A stretch of DNA of 64,000 nt from an uncultured Dyadobacter sp. (lineage in GTDB: Bacteria; Bacteroidota; Bacteroidia; Cytophagales; Spirosomataceae), in the NCBI RefSeq assembly GCF_946482605.1, contig NZ_CAMLSE010000016.1, positions 124,001 through 188,000 on the forward strand, read 5' to 3'. A program made the translations under genes and the position numbers. Below, one piece after another: positions 17,601 through 25,947 of the stretch. Numbering within the stretch: the stretch's first letter is position 1; each line of letters begins with the position of its first letter. The notes under the pieces were generated by a model that was given only the letters and a program-made list of their open reading frames with translations, was not told where the DNA came from and ran no database searches.

Positions 17601-20254
17601 ACGGTTCCCCTCCTCCCCGCTGGGCCGATGGCCTGCTCCGCTTGCTTTGCTCACCGCATTTGCTGGAAGAAATCCAGGGTGATCTCTATGAACGCTACTA
17701 TCATGACGCCGAGGCGTTGGGCTCAAGGGAAGCGGGTCGCCGCTATGTAAGAAATGTGATGGGCTTCCTCCGGCTCCGCTTTGGCTTTGATCGTGCCGGC
17801 TGGTCGACCGCATTGAAAAACCGTACTGAATCCAACACCCAATCCCTATATGCAGCTATGTTTGACAACTATCTCAAAATCGCCTTGCGTAACATGTGGC
17901 GTAACCGCACGACCAGTGCGGTCAGTATACTCGGATTATCCGTCGGCCTTGCGAGCGGGCTGGTGATTTTTCTGTTGGTCGGATATCTGTTCAGTTTCAA
18001 TCGCTATCATGTCAAGTCGGATCGTATTTACTGGGTCGTTACCGACATTCTGAATGAAAAGCCTCAGCCTACGGATGTCACTCCCCGGCCATTGGGGCAG
18101 GTTTTGAGGGATGAGTATCCATTTGTAGAAAGCGCTGTTCGGCTGAATAACGTTTTTGGAGCAGTGATAGGAGTTCCGGACGGGAAGGGCGGCATGGCTA
18201 AAAAGTTTGAAGAGTCCCGAAACATCTGTTTCACAGAACCCGAATATTTCAAAGTCTTTGATTCCGGGTGGGCATCCGGCAGCCCTCAAAACGCATTGAA
18301 CGCACCCAACACCGTGGTGTTATCGCGGGAGTACGCCCTCAAATACTTCGGAACAGAGCAGGCAACGGGGAGGATGTTGCGTTTGGATAACAAAACGGAT
18401 TTAACCGTAACCGGGGTGATTGAAAACCCACCCTCCAACACACAATTGCGCTACGATGTACTGATTTCCTATGCAACCCTGCCAGGTCTGTACGATGAAC
18501 CCGACATGATGCAAACCTGGGGAGTGCCTGGCACAATGTGCTGGGTTGCATTAAAAGAGGGTGCCGGTCTGTCGCAGCTGGAAAGTAGCCTGGCTGCCAT
18601 CACGAGCAAGTACTACGGCGCGAAGGAGGCCGCCATGTACAGGTTCAGGACGATCGCGCTGGCAGAGATGTTCCATACACCCGGTTATGGCCCGGCGCCT
18701 CGTCCGATTCTCTATGCGTTGATCCTTGTCGGGGTGTTCCTGGTCATAGCGGCTTGCGTGAACTTCATAAACCTTTCCACGGCTCAGGCGATCCGGAGAG
18801 CGAGGGAAGTTGGTGTGCGTAAAACAATGGGCAGTTCGCGCAGGCAGCTGATCAGCCAGTTTATGCTGGAAACCGCGATGCTGTGTGGCGCTGCATGGGT
18901 GATAGCGCTGGTACTCACCCAACTGAACCTGCCCCTGCTGAACAGGGCGTTGTGGATGCTGCGGCCGGATATTTCAGTCGTGGATTTATTGAAATCCGAT
19001 GCTCTGCTGTGGTTTGGCGGCCTGGTGCTCGCCGTGATCTTGCTGGCGGGCCTTTACCCGTCTGCCATAATGGCCCGGTTCAACCCGGTTGTTGCGTTGA
19101 AGGGCAAGGCTGGTCATCAAAAGGCAGGGAGGTTCTCGACCAGGAAAGGTCTGGTGGTTGTTCAGTTTTTTATCACCCAGCTTTTCATTATTGGCGTTAT
19201 CGTAATGTCCGCACAGGTAAAGCATTTGAAAACAGCCGACCCGGGATTTGATAAAGACGAGGTTTTAATGGTGAATGTCCCCGGCGGCACCGGTGCGAGG
19301 CAGGGTACCTGGGTCAACGAGCTCAACAGGATGCCTGGGGTACGGATGGCGTCGCTCGGAGCAGAACCGCCAATGTCGCAAATGGATACTGAAGAGCCAT
19401 TTGTTTTTAATCATCGCGCAGAAAAAGAGGTTTTCCGGGTTCGTGTGCGGATCGGTGACAGCGGGTATCTCCCGGTTTTCGGATTGAAGCTGCTGGCCGG
19501 CCGTAATCTTGAATCGGCGGATACTTCGCGGCGCGAGGCGTTGGTGAACGAGGCGATGCTCCAACAGCTCGGTATCAGCGATCCTGCGGCTATTTTAGAT
19601 AAAAGCATTCGTCTCTGGGGTAAGGAGCGCAACATTGTCGGGGTTGTCAGGAATTTCAGTCTTGATCCGTTACGTGCAGCCGCACAACCGGCCGCGATTG
19701 TGAACGAAGCGAGTGCTTATACGATGGCGGCAGTAAAACTACATGCCGGGAATCTGCACGCGGCATTGCCCCGCATTGAAAAGGCCTGGAATAAATTGTT
19801 TCCGGAGGGTGTATACCATGCAGCCTTCCTGAATGATCAGATTGCTGACTTTTACGCGACCGAGCATATCCTTCTTGGCCTTATCCAGGTATTTTCTCTG
19901 ATCGCGGTATTGATTGGCTGCCTGGGTTTGTATGGCCTCGTTACGTTCATGGCTGAATCACGTTCCAAAGAAATCGGTGTCCGCAAAGTGCTGGGCGCGA
20001 CGCAAAGGCAGGTTTTATGGATTTTCGGGAAGGAATTCAGTCGGTTGCTGATAATGGGCTTCGCTCTCGCGGCCCCTTTGGGCTTGTTTGTTATGAATAA
20101 CTGGTTGCAAAGGTATGCCTGGAAGATCGATTTCGGCTGGTGGGTTTTTGCTTTAACCGCCGGACTCGTTGCACTGGTTACAGGCCTGACGATCTCCTTC
20201 CAATCTATCCGCGCAGCGCGGACAAACCCGGTCGTCAGCCTGCGCAGCGAATGA
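17597..20254 (+). CDS. FtsX/MacB-type ABC transporter permease with N-terminal prefix domain
   Basis: The 885-residue protein begins with the soluble permease-prefix region (PPRWADGLLRLLCSPHLLEEIQGDLYERY). Then come the first transmembrane helix near residues 108-130, a MacB_PCD periplasmic domain, an FtsX module near 365-490, a second MacB_PCD domain and a last FtsX module near 755-880 (KEIGVRKVLGAT). This ten-or-so-helix layout is the fused double permease form. MacB-like systems do mechanotransmission rather than classical transport. No ATPase gene is adjacent, so the ATP-binding partner must be encoded elsewhere. The gene overlaps padR. Confidence 0.9.
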   Translation: MNGSPPPRWADGLLRLLCSPHLLEEIQGDLYERYYHDAEALGSREAGRRYVRNVMGFLRLRFGFDRAGWSTALKNRTESNTQSLYAAMFDNYLKIALRNMWRNRTTSAVSILGLSVGLASGLVIFLLVGYLFSFNRYHVKSDRIYWVVTDILNEKPQPTDVTPRPLGQVLRDEYPFVESAVRLNNVFGAVIGVPDGKGGMAKKFEESRNICFTEPEYFKVFDSGWASGSPQNALNAPNTVVLSREYALKYFGTEQATGRMLRLDNKTDLTVTGVIENPPSNTQLRYDVLISYATLPGLYDEPDMMQTWGVPGTMCWVALKEGAGLSQLESSLAAITSKYYGAKEAAMYRFRTIALAEMFHTPGYGPAPRPILYALILVGVFLVIAACVNFINLSTAQAIRRAREVGVRKTMGSSRRQLISQFMLETAMLCGAAWVIALVLTQLNLPLLNRALWMLRPDISVVDLLKSDALLWFGGLVLAVILLAGLYPSAIMARFNPVVALKGKAGHQKAGRFSTRKGLVVVQFFITQLFIIGVIVMSAQVKHLKTADPGFDKDEVLMVNVPGGTGARQGTWVNELNRMPGVRMASLGAEPPMSQMDTEEPFVFNHRAEKEVFRVRVRIGDSGYLPVFGLKLLAGRNLESADTSRREALVNEAMLQQLGISDPAAILDKSIRLWGKERNIVGVVRNFSLDPLRAAAQPAAIVNEASAYTMAAVKLHAGNLHAALPRIEKAWNKLFPEGVYHAAFLNDQIADFYATEHILLGLIQVFSLIAVLIGCLGLYGLVTFMAESRSKEIGVRKVLGATQRQVLWIFGKEFSRLLIMGFALAAPLGLFVMNNWLQRYAWKIDFGWWVFALTAGLVALVTGLTISFQSIRAARTNPVVSLRSE

Positions 20255-20264
20255 GTATAGCGCC

Positions 20265-21113
20265 TTATTCCACCACGGCCGACACGCAAATATAGGTAGG
20301 GATAATGCCCGTCGCGCGTATCCTTACCTCCGCGTCTTCCGCCTGCGTGTTACCCGTAAGCACCAGCGCTGTGTCGAGCCCAAACTTGTTGCCCCCGAGG
20401 ATATCGGTATGCAGGGTGTCGCCTACCATCAGGATATCCTTTTTGCTCACGTTAGGGTAGTTTTTAATGTGCTGATAGGCAAAAATGAACATCTGCGGAT
20501 CGGGCTTTCCGAAGCGGATGAACTGGCGGCCGATCGTATCTTCAATCATTTTTGCCAACGCACCCACTGCAATGGACAGGCGGCTCTTGGATGCAGGGTA
20601 AGTCTTGTCGGTGTTGGCGACGATTACCGGAATGTTGCGTTTCCGAAGCAGGTTCAGCGTTTTGGTCAGGTCTGTGTTCCAATCGAAGCCCTCATCGTCC
20701 AGAAATACCAATGCGTTGATATCGTTTACAGCATTCAGATCCAGCTGTCTGATCGACAGTGTTTTAATGTCAGATGTTTCGATGTAATGCGCGGAATTTT
20801 CGGTCCCCAGGTAAGCCACAACACCCTTTCTCACTTTCAGGTCCAGGTACTCACGGGCCAGCATTCCGGATGAGATGATCCGGTCGGGCGTCACGTCGTG
20901 GATCCCAAGGTTCACATAGCTCTGGGCCAGCTGCTCAGGACTGCGGGAGGCATCGTTGGTCACTACATAAAAGTCCTTGCCATGTTCCCGCAGGTAAGCA
21001 AATGTATTTTCAATACCCGGAATGAGGCCATTGTACGTTTTGAGCACGCCGAATGCATCAAAGAAGATAACTTCGTATTTGGAGATGACGGATTTAAAAT
21101 TATCGAGGATCAT
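20265..21113 (-). CDS. HAD superfamily class IIA phosphatase-like protein
   Basis: A 282-residue HAD-IIA protein: motif I FFDAFGVL (nucleophile Asp19), motif II YVVTNDASRS, motif III RFGKPDPQMF, motif IV MVGDTLHTDILGGNKFGLD. Position 21 of motif I is Phe where typical phosphatases have the acid/base Asp, a change also seen in a recognised HAD-IIA subgroup (DxWGV form). It may therefore be a slow or atypical phosphatase. It lies 41 bases after the kinase-like gene on the same strand, probably one operon, and is convergent with the permease gene after 10 bases. Confidence 0.85.
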   Translation of the reverse strand: MILDNFKSVISKYEVIFFDAFGVLKTYNGLIPGIENTFAYLREHGKDFYVVTNDASRSPEQLAQSYVNLGIHDVTPDRIISSGMLAREYLDLKVRKGVVAYLGTENSAHYIETSDIKTLSIRQLDLNAVNDINALVFLDDEGFDWNTDLTKTLNLLRKRNIPVIVANTDKTYPASKSRLSIAVGALAKMIEDTIGRQFIRFGKPDPQMFIFAYQHIKNYPNVSKKDILMVGDTLHTDILGGNKFGLDTALVLTGNTQAEDAEVRIRATGIIPTYICVSAVVE

Positions 21114-21154
21114 ACAGTTGGTGTCTTGGAGTGAAGTGGGTGAAAGAGGGTGAC

Positions 21155-22195
21155 CTAGATTTTCAGTGCACGGAGTATCTTGTCGGCGTCGAAACCTTCA
21201 ATGGACGGGAAGTATAGTTCATAGGCTTCGCGCTGCAATTTCGTACAATACGAGCGGTGGAAGAAGTATTTTCCATATTTGATTACATAATTCAGAATAA
21301 AAAAGCGGTAAGCTTCCTTCATGAACAGCACTTCTTTTTCGGTCAACGGATACACTTTGTGATACTCCTGAAGAAACATGATGAACCGGTCTTCCATCAA
21401 TGGTCCGATGAGGTAGCTGAACACCGTACGGTCACCGACATTGGAGCATACCCGGCTGAAAAAATAGAAATCCATTACACGGGAGGAAACCCGGAACCAG
21501 TCATAATCCCATCGGGAAAACAATTTCATATCATCGGTTACCGAGAAATTTCCGATGTTCCAATCCACAAAAACGGGCATCAGGTCAAAGGAGCTGACAT
21601 TGAGACGCTGGATATTCTTCATGAAAATATCGCATTGTTTTTTGAGGATATGTATATAGCCCCTGTGCTCATATTGGCCTGTGTCGGTATCCAGGATATC
21701 GAGCAGGTGCTGGATATCGGTGCGGAGGTTTTTGGATGATTTCGGGATCGATCGGCTGGCGCGGAAACATGCCTGATGAAATTTAGCCGATTCGGTGCCG
21801 AGCTTGCGGATATGCTCTTCGTCCAGTCGGCGCGGCATCCGGTGCATTGCCCTTATCGGGTTGTAGAACACCACCCAGGTATCTACAAAGTCCTCCTGGT
21901 ATCGGTAAGTATAAACCTGATTGTTTTTGACGAGTGACTTGGCCAGTACATTTTCGAAAGGGTACAGTAAATTATTGGAGAGGGCCTGAATGATCCGGTG
22001 ATCCTCCTTAAAGTGTTCATATTTACCAAAATATGAAAGTTTGGCCACTACCTTATCGTCGTTGTCCAGCGTGACACGGAAAACGTGGTTGGTCGAAACT
22101 TTGGCACTGATATCTTCTACAAATTTGACGCCGATCGAATTATCGAACCCTGCCCAGGCTTTCCGGATAATTTCGGGATAATCTTTTAAACGCAT
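21155..22195 (-). CDS. APH-like (aminoglycoside phosphotransferase fold) kinase-like protein
   Basis: The 346-residue protein has the N-lobe of an APH/choline-kinase fold (NHVFRVTLDNDDKVVAKLSYFG, with a Lys in the usual place). The catalytic loop reads MPVFVDWNIGNF: the common H-x-D has become V-D-W-N, retaining the Asp (base) and the Asn. The second metal Asp may be in SRWDYDWFRVS. The catalytic-site change makes activity uncertain; it may still phosphorylate a small alcohol. Together with the HAD phosphatase downstream it forms a kinase/phosphatase pair. I do not recognise the substrate. Confidence 0.6.
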   Translation of the reverse strand: MRLKDYPEIIRKAWAGFDNSIGVKFVEDISAKVSTNHVFRVTLDNDDKVVAKLSYFGKYEHFKEDHRIIQALSNNLLYPFENVLAKSLVKNNQVYTYRYQEDFVDTWVVFYNPIRAMHRMPRRLDEEHIRKLGTESAKFHQACFRASRSIPKSSKNLRTDIQHLLDILDTDTGQYEHRGYIHILKKQCDIFMKNIQRLNVSSFDLMPVFVDWNIGNFSVTDDMKLFSRWDYDWFRVSSRVMDFYFFSRVCSNVGDRTVFSYLIGPLMEDRFIMFLQEYHKVYPLTEKEVLFMKEAYRFFILNYVIKYGKYFFHRSYCTKLQREAYELYFPSIEGFDADKILRALKI

Positions 22196-22234
22196 TCCTG
22201 ATCTCGCATTAGGCTACTATGGTTGTCGATGTTA

Positions 22235-22248
22235 ACGCTCCGGAGCGT
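22235..22248. promoter_or_regulatory. 14-bp perfect palindrome upstream of the kinase-like gene
   Basis: ACGCTCCGGAGCGT lies between the predicted transcript start near 22256 and the ATG at 22195 (reverse strand), so it could be an operator or a leader hairpin. No protein is known to bind it. Confidence 0.35.
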
Positions 22249-22261
22249 CAGCATGTGGCTC

Positions 22262-22269
22262 CAAAGGTA
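22262..22269 (-). promoter_or_regulatory. candidate -7 box TACCTTTG for the kinase-like operon
   Basis: An exact TAnnTTTG match on the reverse strand, giving a leader of about 60 bases. No convincing -33 element is visible. Confidence 0.35.
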
Positions 22270-22306
22270 GCAAACTAGGCGGAGCAGAATAGCTTGACTG
22301 TAAGGA

Positions 22307-22335
22307 TTGAATAAAAAAATAATCCCATAATTTTG
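22307..22335 (+). promoter_or_regulatory. candidate promoter for the acyltransferase gene
   Basis: TTG (22307-22309), 18 bases, then TAATTTTG (22328-22335). The -7 box covers the in-frame TTG at 22333, which argues against that codon as the translation start. Confidence 0.45.
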
Positions 22336-22356
22336 CAAAAACTTACTTTTCAGATC

Positions 22357-23337
22357 TTGTTTTACTATTTCTCACGTTTCCTGGTTCGCCTGGCGCTGCC
22401 CATTTATTTAAAGAAGCTTTGCGTCACCAACTTTGATAAATTACCGAAAGGAGCTCCATTGCTTCTTGCTTCCAACCATCCCGATTCTTTCTTCGATGCC
22501 GTCGTGATCGGCTCTGTGCTGGAACAACCCATTCACACCCTCACCCGGGGCGATGTATTCCGAAAAAAAGCAGCGGCTTTCTGGCTGCGTCAGATCAACC
22601 TGATCCCGGTGTTCCGGGGGGCGGAGGGAAGGCAGTATCTTAAAAACCACGATGTGACAGCCCAGGAAAGTCACGATGCATTAAAGCAGGGCGACGCCGT
22701 TGTCGTGTTTTCCGAAGGGATTTGCGTCAATGAGTGGCGTTTGAGGCCGTTGGGAAAGGGAACTGCCCGTATGGCTTACAAAATCTGGTTTGGAGACGAT
22801 GCGCTGAAAAGTATGAAAGTAATTCCAACCGGCCTGAACTACGAGAACTTCCGGGGGCCGGGCAAGAGGGTTTCCCTGCGATTCGGCGAGGCAATTGGTT
22901 ATGAGGATATTCAGACCGATCCGCAGGAATACGAAAGGTGGCTCCGGGAGTTTAATGAAATTCTGGACAGGAAGATGAATGCCGAGATCCTGACCATTCC
23001 GGCCGACATTTCTCCCACGGAACGCGAACGGCAGCTGAATGCATTTTTCGACCCATGTGCTTCCCCTTCGAAAAAGTCCAACCCATTGCTGGCTGCAATA
23101 GGCTGGACAGGCCGCAGAATCCACGGGCCATTATATTCTTTCTTTCGGAAAAAGGCAGCCAAGCTTACCGCAAAATCGGTTTTTTATGACTCTGTGCTGT
23201 TCGGTATGCTCCTGTATCTGTACCCTGTGATCGTCTGTCTGCTTTCTATCATTGTCGCCGCATTTGCGGGTTGGCAGGTTGGGCTGGGGTTGCTCATAGG
23301 GTTGCCACTACTGGCCTGGGTAGGGAGTAAATGGTAG
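22357..23337 (+). CDS. PlsC-like 1-acyl-glycerol-3-phosphate acyltransferase family protein
   Basis: The catalytic block is LLLASNHPDSFFDAVVIG, the H-x5-D form common in Bacteroidota members of the family. Downstream are IPVFRG, the VVVFSEGIC motif (family EG(T/I)-like glycerol-phosphate site) and IPTGLNYE. C-terminal hydrophobic segments lie near residues 285-325. It transfers an acyl chain to a lysophospholipid or ornithine-lipid-type acceptor; which one is not clear. There is no ATG. TTG at 22357 (326 residues) fits the promoter at 22307-22335; TTG at 22333 would add 8 residues and lies inside the -7 box. Confidence 0.82.
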   Translation: MFYYFSRFLVRLALPIYLKKLCVTNFDKLPKGAPLLLASNHPDSFFDAVVIGSVLEQPIHTLTRGDVFRKKAAAFWLRQINLIPVFRGAEGRQYLKNHDVTAQESHDALKQGDAVVVFSEGICVNEWRLRPLGKGTARMAYKIWFGDDALKSMKVIPTGLNYENFRGPGKRVSLRFGEAIGYEDIQTDPQEYERWLREFNEILDRKMNAEILTIPADISPTERERQLNAFFDPCASPSKKSNPLLAAIGWTGRRIHGPLYSFFRKKAAKLTAKSVFYDSVLFGMLLYLYPVIVCLLSIIVAAFAGWQVGLGLLIGLPLLAWVGSKW

Positions 23338-23344
23338 TAGCAGT

Positions 23345-24529
23345 TTAATATTTGGCTATCAGATCGAGCGCTTTTAAATGCTCCAAAAGTTCGCTAATGT
23401 TGCAATGCATCCATTTGGGGCGAACTGCAACGTTACCGCCATTCGGCGTAACCACATAGTTATGCTCTGTTTTCAAGTCGGTCACTGATTCCGTCGAGCC
23501 TCTTTTGAGCGCCGGAGCCAGTGACAATTTGATTTCAATAGAAACCACAGGCGTAATGCCTTCCACTAATACCAAATCCATTTCCGCCCCGTTGGACGTG
23601 CGGTAGAAATACGGGCGCACGGCCGGGTCAAGCAAAGGAATAATTTGTTCTATCACATACCCTTCCCACGACGCGCCTGCAAGCGGGTGTGTGATCAGAT
23701 CCTCGTAATGCCTGATATTGGACAGAAAGTGTAGATTACCGGAATCGCGGATATAAATTTTAGGACTCTTCACGATTCGTTTGCTCACATTCACAAACCA
23801 CGGCTCCAATCTTCGGACCAGATAAGCCTGCTCCAATATTTCGACGTAGCGGCGAACAGTATTATTGGCCATTCCGAGCGAGTTGCTAAGCGTTGAATAG
23901 TTGAGCAGCGAGCCGTGAATGTGCGATATCATGCGCAGAAAGTTGTTGAGCAACGGGATTGTCGTGGAAATTCCCATGGCGGACAGGTCCTGCTCTACGT
24001 ATGTTTTGATAAAATTCTGTTGCCATTGATACCAATAGCCATTGTCGGGAGCAAGCAACGCGTCGGGAAAGCCCCCGCGATGCCAGTGAGTTGGCTGTGG
24101 GATAAAGGCCGATTCTGCCTCGGATCTCAAAATTGGTGAGAGCTCGTGATAGGCAATTCTGCCTGCCAGGGACTCGGAGCTCTTTTGTAAAAAATCGGGG
24201 GATGCAGAGCCCAAAAGAATAAAACGTGCTGCTTCACGCTTACGATCAACGAGCGCACGCAATTGCGGGAACAGAGGGAGCAACCGCTGAACCTGGTCTA
24301 TTACAATGGTTTTATCAATATTATTTTCAAGAACCCATGTGGTGTTTTCAGAGATCGTCTGGAAATCTTCCGTTAGTTCAAGGTCGTAGTAAACGGCAGG
24401 TTTATTGAGCTCGCCGATGAGCTTGCGAGCCAGGGTTGTTTTTCCTACCTGACGAGGTCCTAAAATTCCGACCACCGGGAAGAAATTTAGTGACCGAAGT
24501 ATGGCGGCTTCGATTGCTCTGTTAATCAT
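23345..24529 (-). CDS. AAA ATPase with DUF4143 domain
   Basis: This 394-residue protein has Walker A GPRQVGKTTLARK near residue 25, a Walker-B-like strand IVIDQVQRL (family form usually IDEIQ; here Asp-Gln replaces Asp-Glu, so the catalytic Glu is changed), sensor region RFILLGSASPDFL, and the C-terminal DUF4143 domain with a winged-helix-like YVEILEQAYLVRRLEPW and the late nuclease-like strand EMDLVLVEGITPVVSIEIK. Such proteins are frequent and strain-variable in Bacteroidota; no role is proven. The gene starts within a perfect inverted repeat and converges with the acyltransferase 7 bases away. Confidence 0.85.
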   Translation of the reverse strand: MINRAIEAAILRSLNFFPVVGILGPRQVGKTTLARKLIGELNKPAVYYDLELTEDFQTISENTTWVLENNIDKTIVIDQVQRLLPLFPQLRALVDRKREAARFILLGSASPDFLQKSSESLAGRIAYHELSPILRSEAESAFIPQPTHWHRGGFPDALLAPDNGYWYQWQQNFIKTYVEQDLSAMGISTTIPLLNNFLRMISHIHGSLLNYSTLSNSLGMANNTVRRYVEILEQAYLVRRLEPWFVNVSKRIVKSPKIYIRDSGNLHFLSNIRHYEDLITHPLAGASWEGYVIEQIIPLLDPAVRPYFYRTSNGAEMDLVLVEGITPVVSIEIKLSLAPALKRGSTESVTDLKTEHNYVVTPNGGNVAVRPKWMHCNISELLEHLKALDLIAKY

Positions 24530-24574
24530 TAACCATGTAAATTAGCACTTGACTTGCAAATTTACATGGTTAAT
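24528..24574. promoter_or_regulatory. perfect 16-bp inverted repeat at the start codon of the DUF4143 gene
   Basis: ATTAACCATGTAAATT (24528-24543) and its exact reverse complement (24559-24574) are separated by 15 bases. The left arm overlaps the gene's start codon (CAT at 24527-24529). Protein binding there, or the hairpin in the mRNA, would block translation or transcription, so autoregulation is the simplest reading. Confidence 0.6.
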
Positions 24575-24610
24575 TTTTAATAATTGTACTAAAAGAGGAG
24601 ATAATTGGTA

Positions 24611-25669
24611 CTATTTATCTTTAACTTTATTCAGCCCCATCGCCTTCAACATCCAGTTCGGTAAGGGTTTTCTAAGACCTCTTTTTTGCAAATCCATGAA
24701 CCAGCCTAACTTTTTAAGAATAGGTACTTTATGGGTTTCAACGAGCTCGATCAATGTTCCGTCGGGATCTTCCAGATAGGCGAAACGGCCCGCTGCTGCT
24801 TCCATGCCGAATGAGCTTTCGCTGTCGATCGTGAATGGATAGCCTTGCGCTTGCAATTTGGTTTTCAACGCGTCCATATCCAGCGTGTCGAAGCAGAGGT
24901 GAATGTACCCGCAATCGCCCCAGAAACGGTTTTCAAATATTTTCTTAGGCGTGCGGTCGAGGGCTTGTACGAGCTCGATCTGCACATCGCCCAGCAGGCG
25001 GCTGAACGCGCCATGGGGTGTGAAACTTTTGCGTAGCAGCACTCTCCGGAATCGCTGGCCGGGAATGGACGTCGGCAGGTCTTCGAACACGCCGGTTTTG
25101 TCGTACACCACATTTAATGGTTGCAGCAGGTTTTGATAGAAAACAACTGCCTTATCGATGTCGGAAACGCCGATGACTACGCCTGCTACGCCGCCAACCG
25201 TTTTGCCTTTGGTCTGGAACCAGGTAGCATCGCTGGTTATCTGAAAAACGTTACCATAGGGATCAGTTCCCCAGAAACCTTCGCCTTCTGGAAGCTGCAC
25301 GAGCGGGCCGGTTGCCTCTTTGGAATGGCTTTTAACCCAATCATGCGCCTTTTTTACGTCCGGTGCTTTAAACCGGATCGCATTAATGCCCAGGTCACCG
25401 ATTTCGACCTTGAAGTTCGCGGGTTGGGAAACACGGCTGGTGAACGACCAGATTTCGAGGCCACCGCCACCAGCCATATTGATCGCCAGGGCGGCCTGCC
25501 GCGAATGCACTTTTCCGCCGGTGTAGGGCGTCATGAGCGGGGCATCCGCTTTTTCGTCGAACACGGGTACATCGAAACCCAGCACCTGCCGGTACCATTT
25601 CCAGGTTTCGGGCACATTCTGGCAACCAATTCCTACCTGTTGAATTCCAGAGATCAGCGGAGCACTCAT
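24611..25669 (-). CDS. two-domain glyoxalase/VOC family protein
   Basis: Starting at 25669 gives 352 residues beginning MSAPLISGIQQVGIGCQNVP, the typical first strand of a VOC module. A second module starts near residue 165 (VAGVVIGVSDIDKAVVFYQNLL) and ends with FAYLEDPDGTLIELVET, the metal-site Glu strand. VOC metalloenzymes include glyoxalase I, dioxygenases and epimerases; the two-module arrangement resembles the extradiol-dioxygenase type, but the ligand pattern does not decide. A longer in-frame start at 25759 adds 30 residues without family character. Confidence 0.8.
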   Translation of the reverse strand: MSAPLISGIQQVGIGCQNVPETWKWYRQVLGFDVPVFDEKADAPLMTPYTGGKVHSRQAALAINMAGGGGLEIWSFTSRVSQPANFKVEIGDLGINAIRFKAPDVKKAHDWVKSHSKEATGPLVQLPEGEGFWGTDPYGNVFQITSDATWFQTKGKTVGGVAGVVIGVSDIDKAVVFYQNLLQPLNVVYDKTGVFEDLPTSIPGQRFRRVLLRKSFTPHGAFSRLLGDVQIELVQALDRTPKKIFENRFWGDCGYIHLCFDTLDMDALKTKLQAQGYPFTIDSESSFGMEAAAGRFAYLEDPDGTLIELVETHKVPILKKLGWFMDLQKRGLRKPLPNWMLKAMGLNKVKDK

Positions 25670-25947
25670 TTGTTGAGATTGTATTAAGGTAAAGGTGGAT
25701 AATCTGTAAGAAGCGGCAATTTTACAAAATAAATGGCAAACCAGCGGTTGCACAGGCATTTGAACAGGAAATGTGGGCCGGTTAAAAATTTCTCGGCGTA
25801 CAAAATCTAAATGATTATTTGATAAGCATAATAATTCTTATCTTTAAAATGGTTTTCCAAAATTTTATTTTAAAAAGCTGGAAATCAACGCATCCATTTG
25901 GTTGCACTCATCGTATGTGTGATGAGCCCGTCTCAATGATAGTCTAA

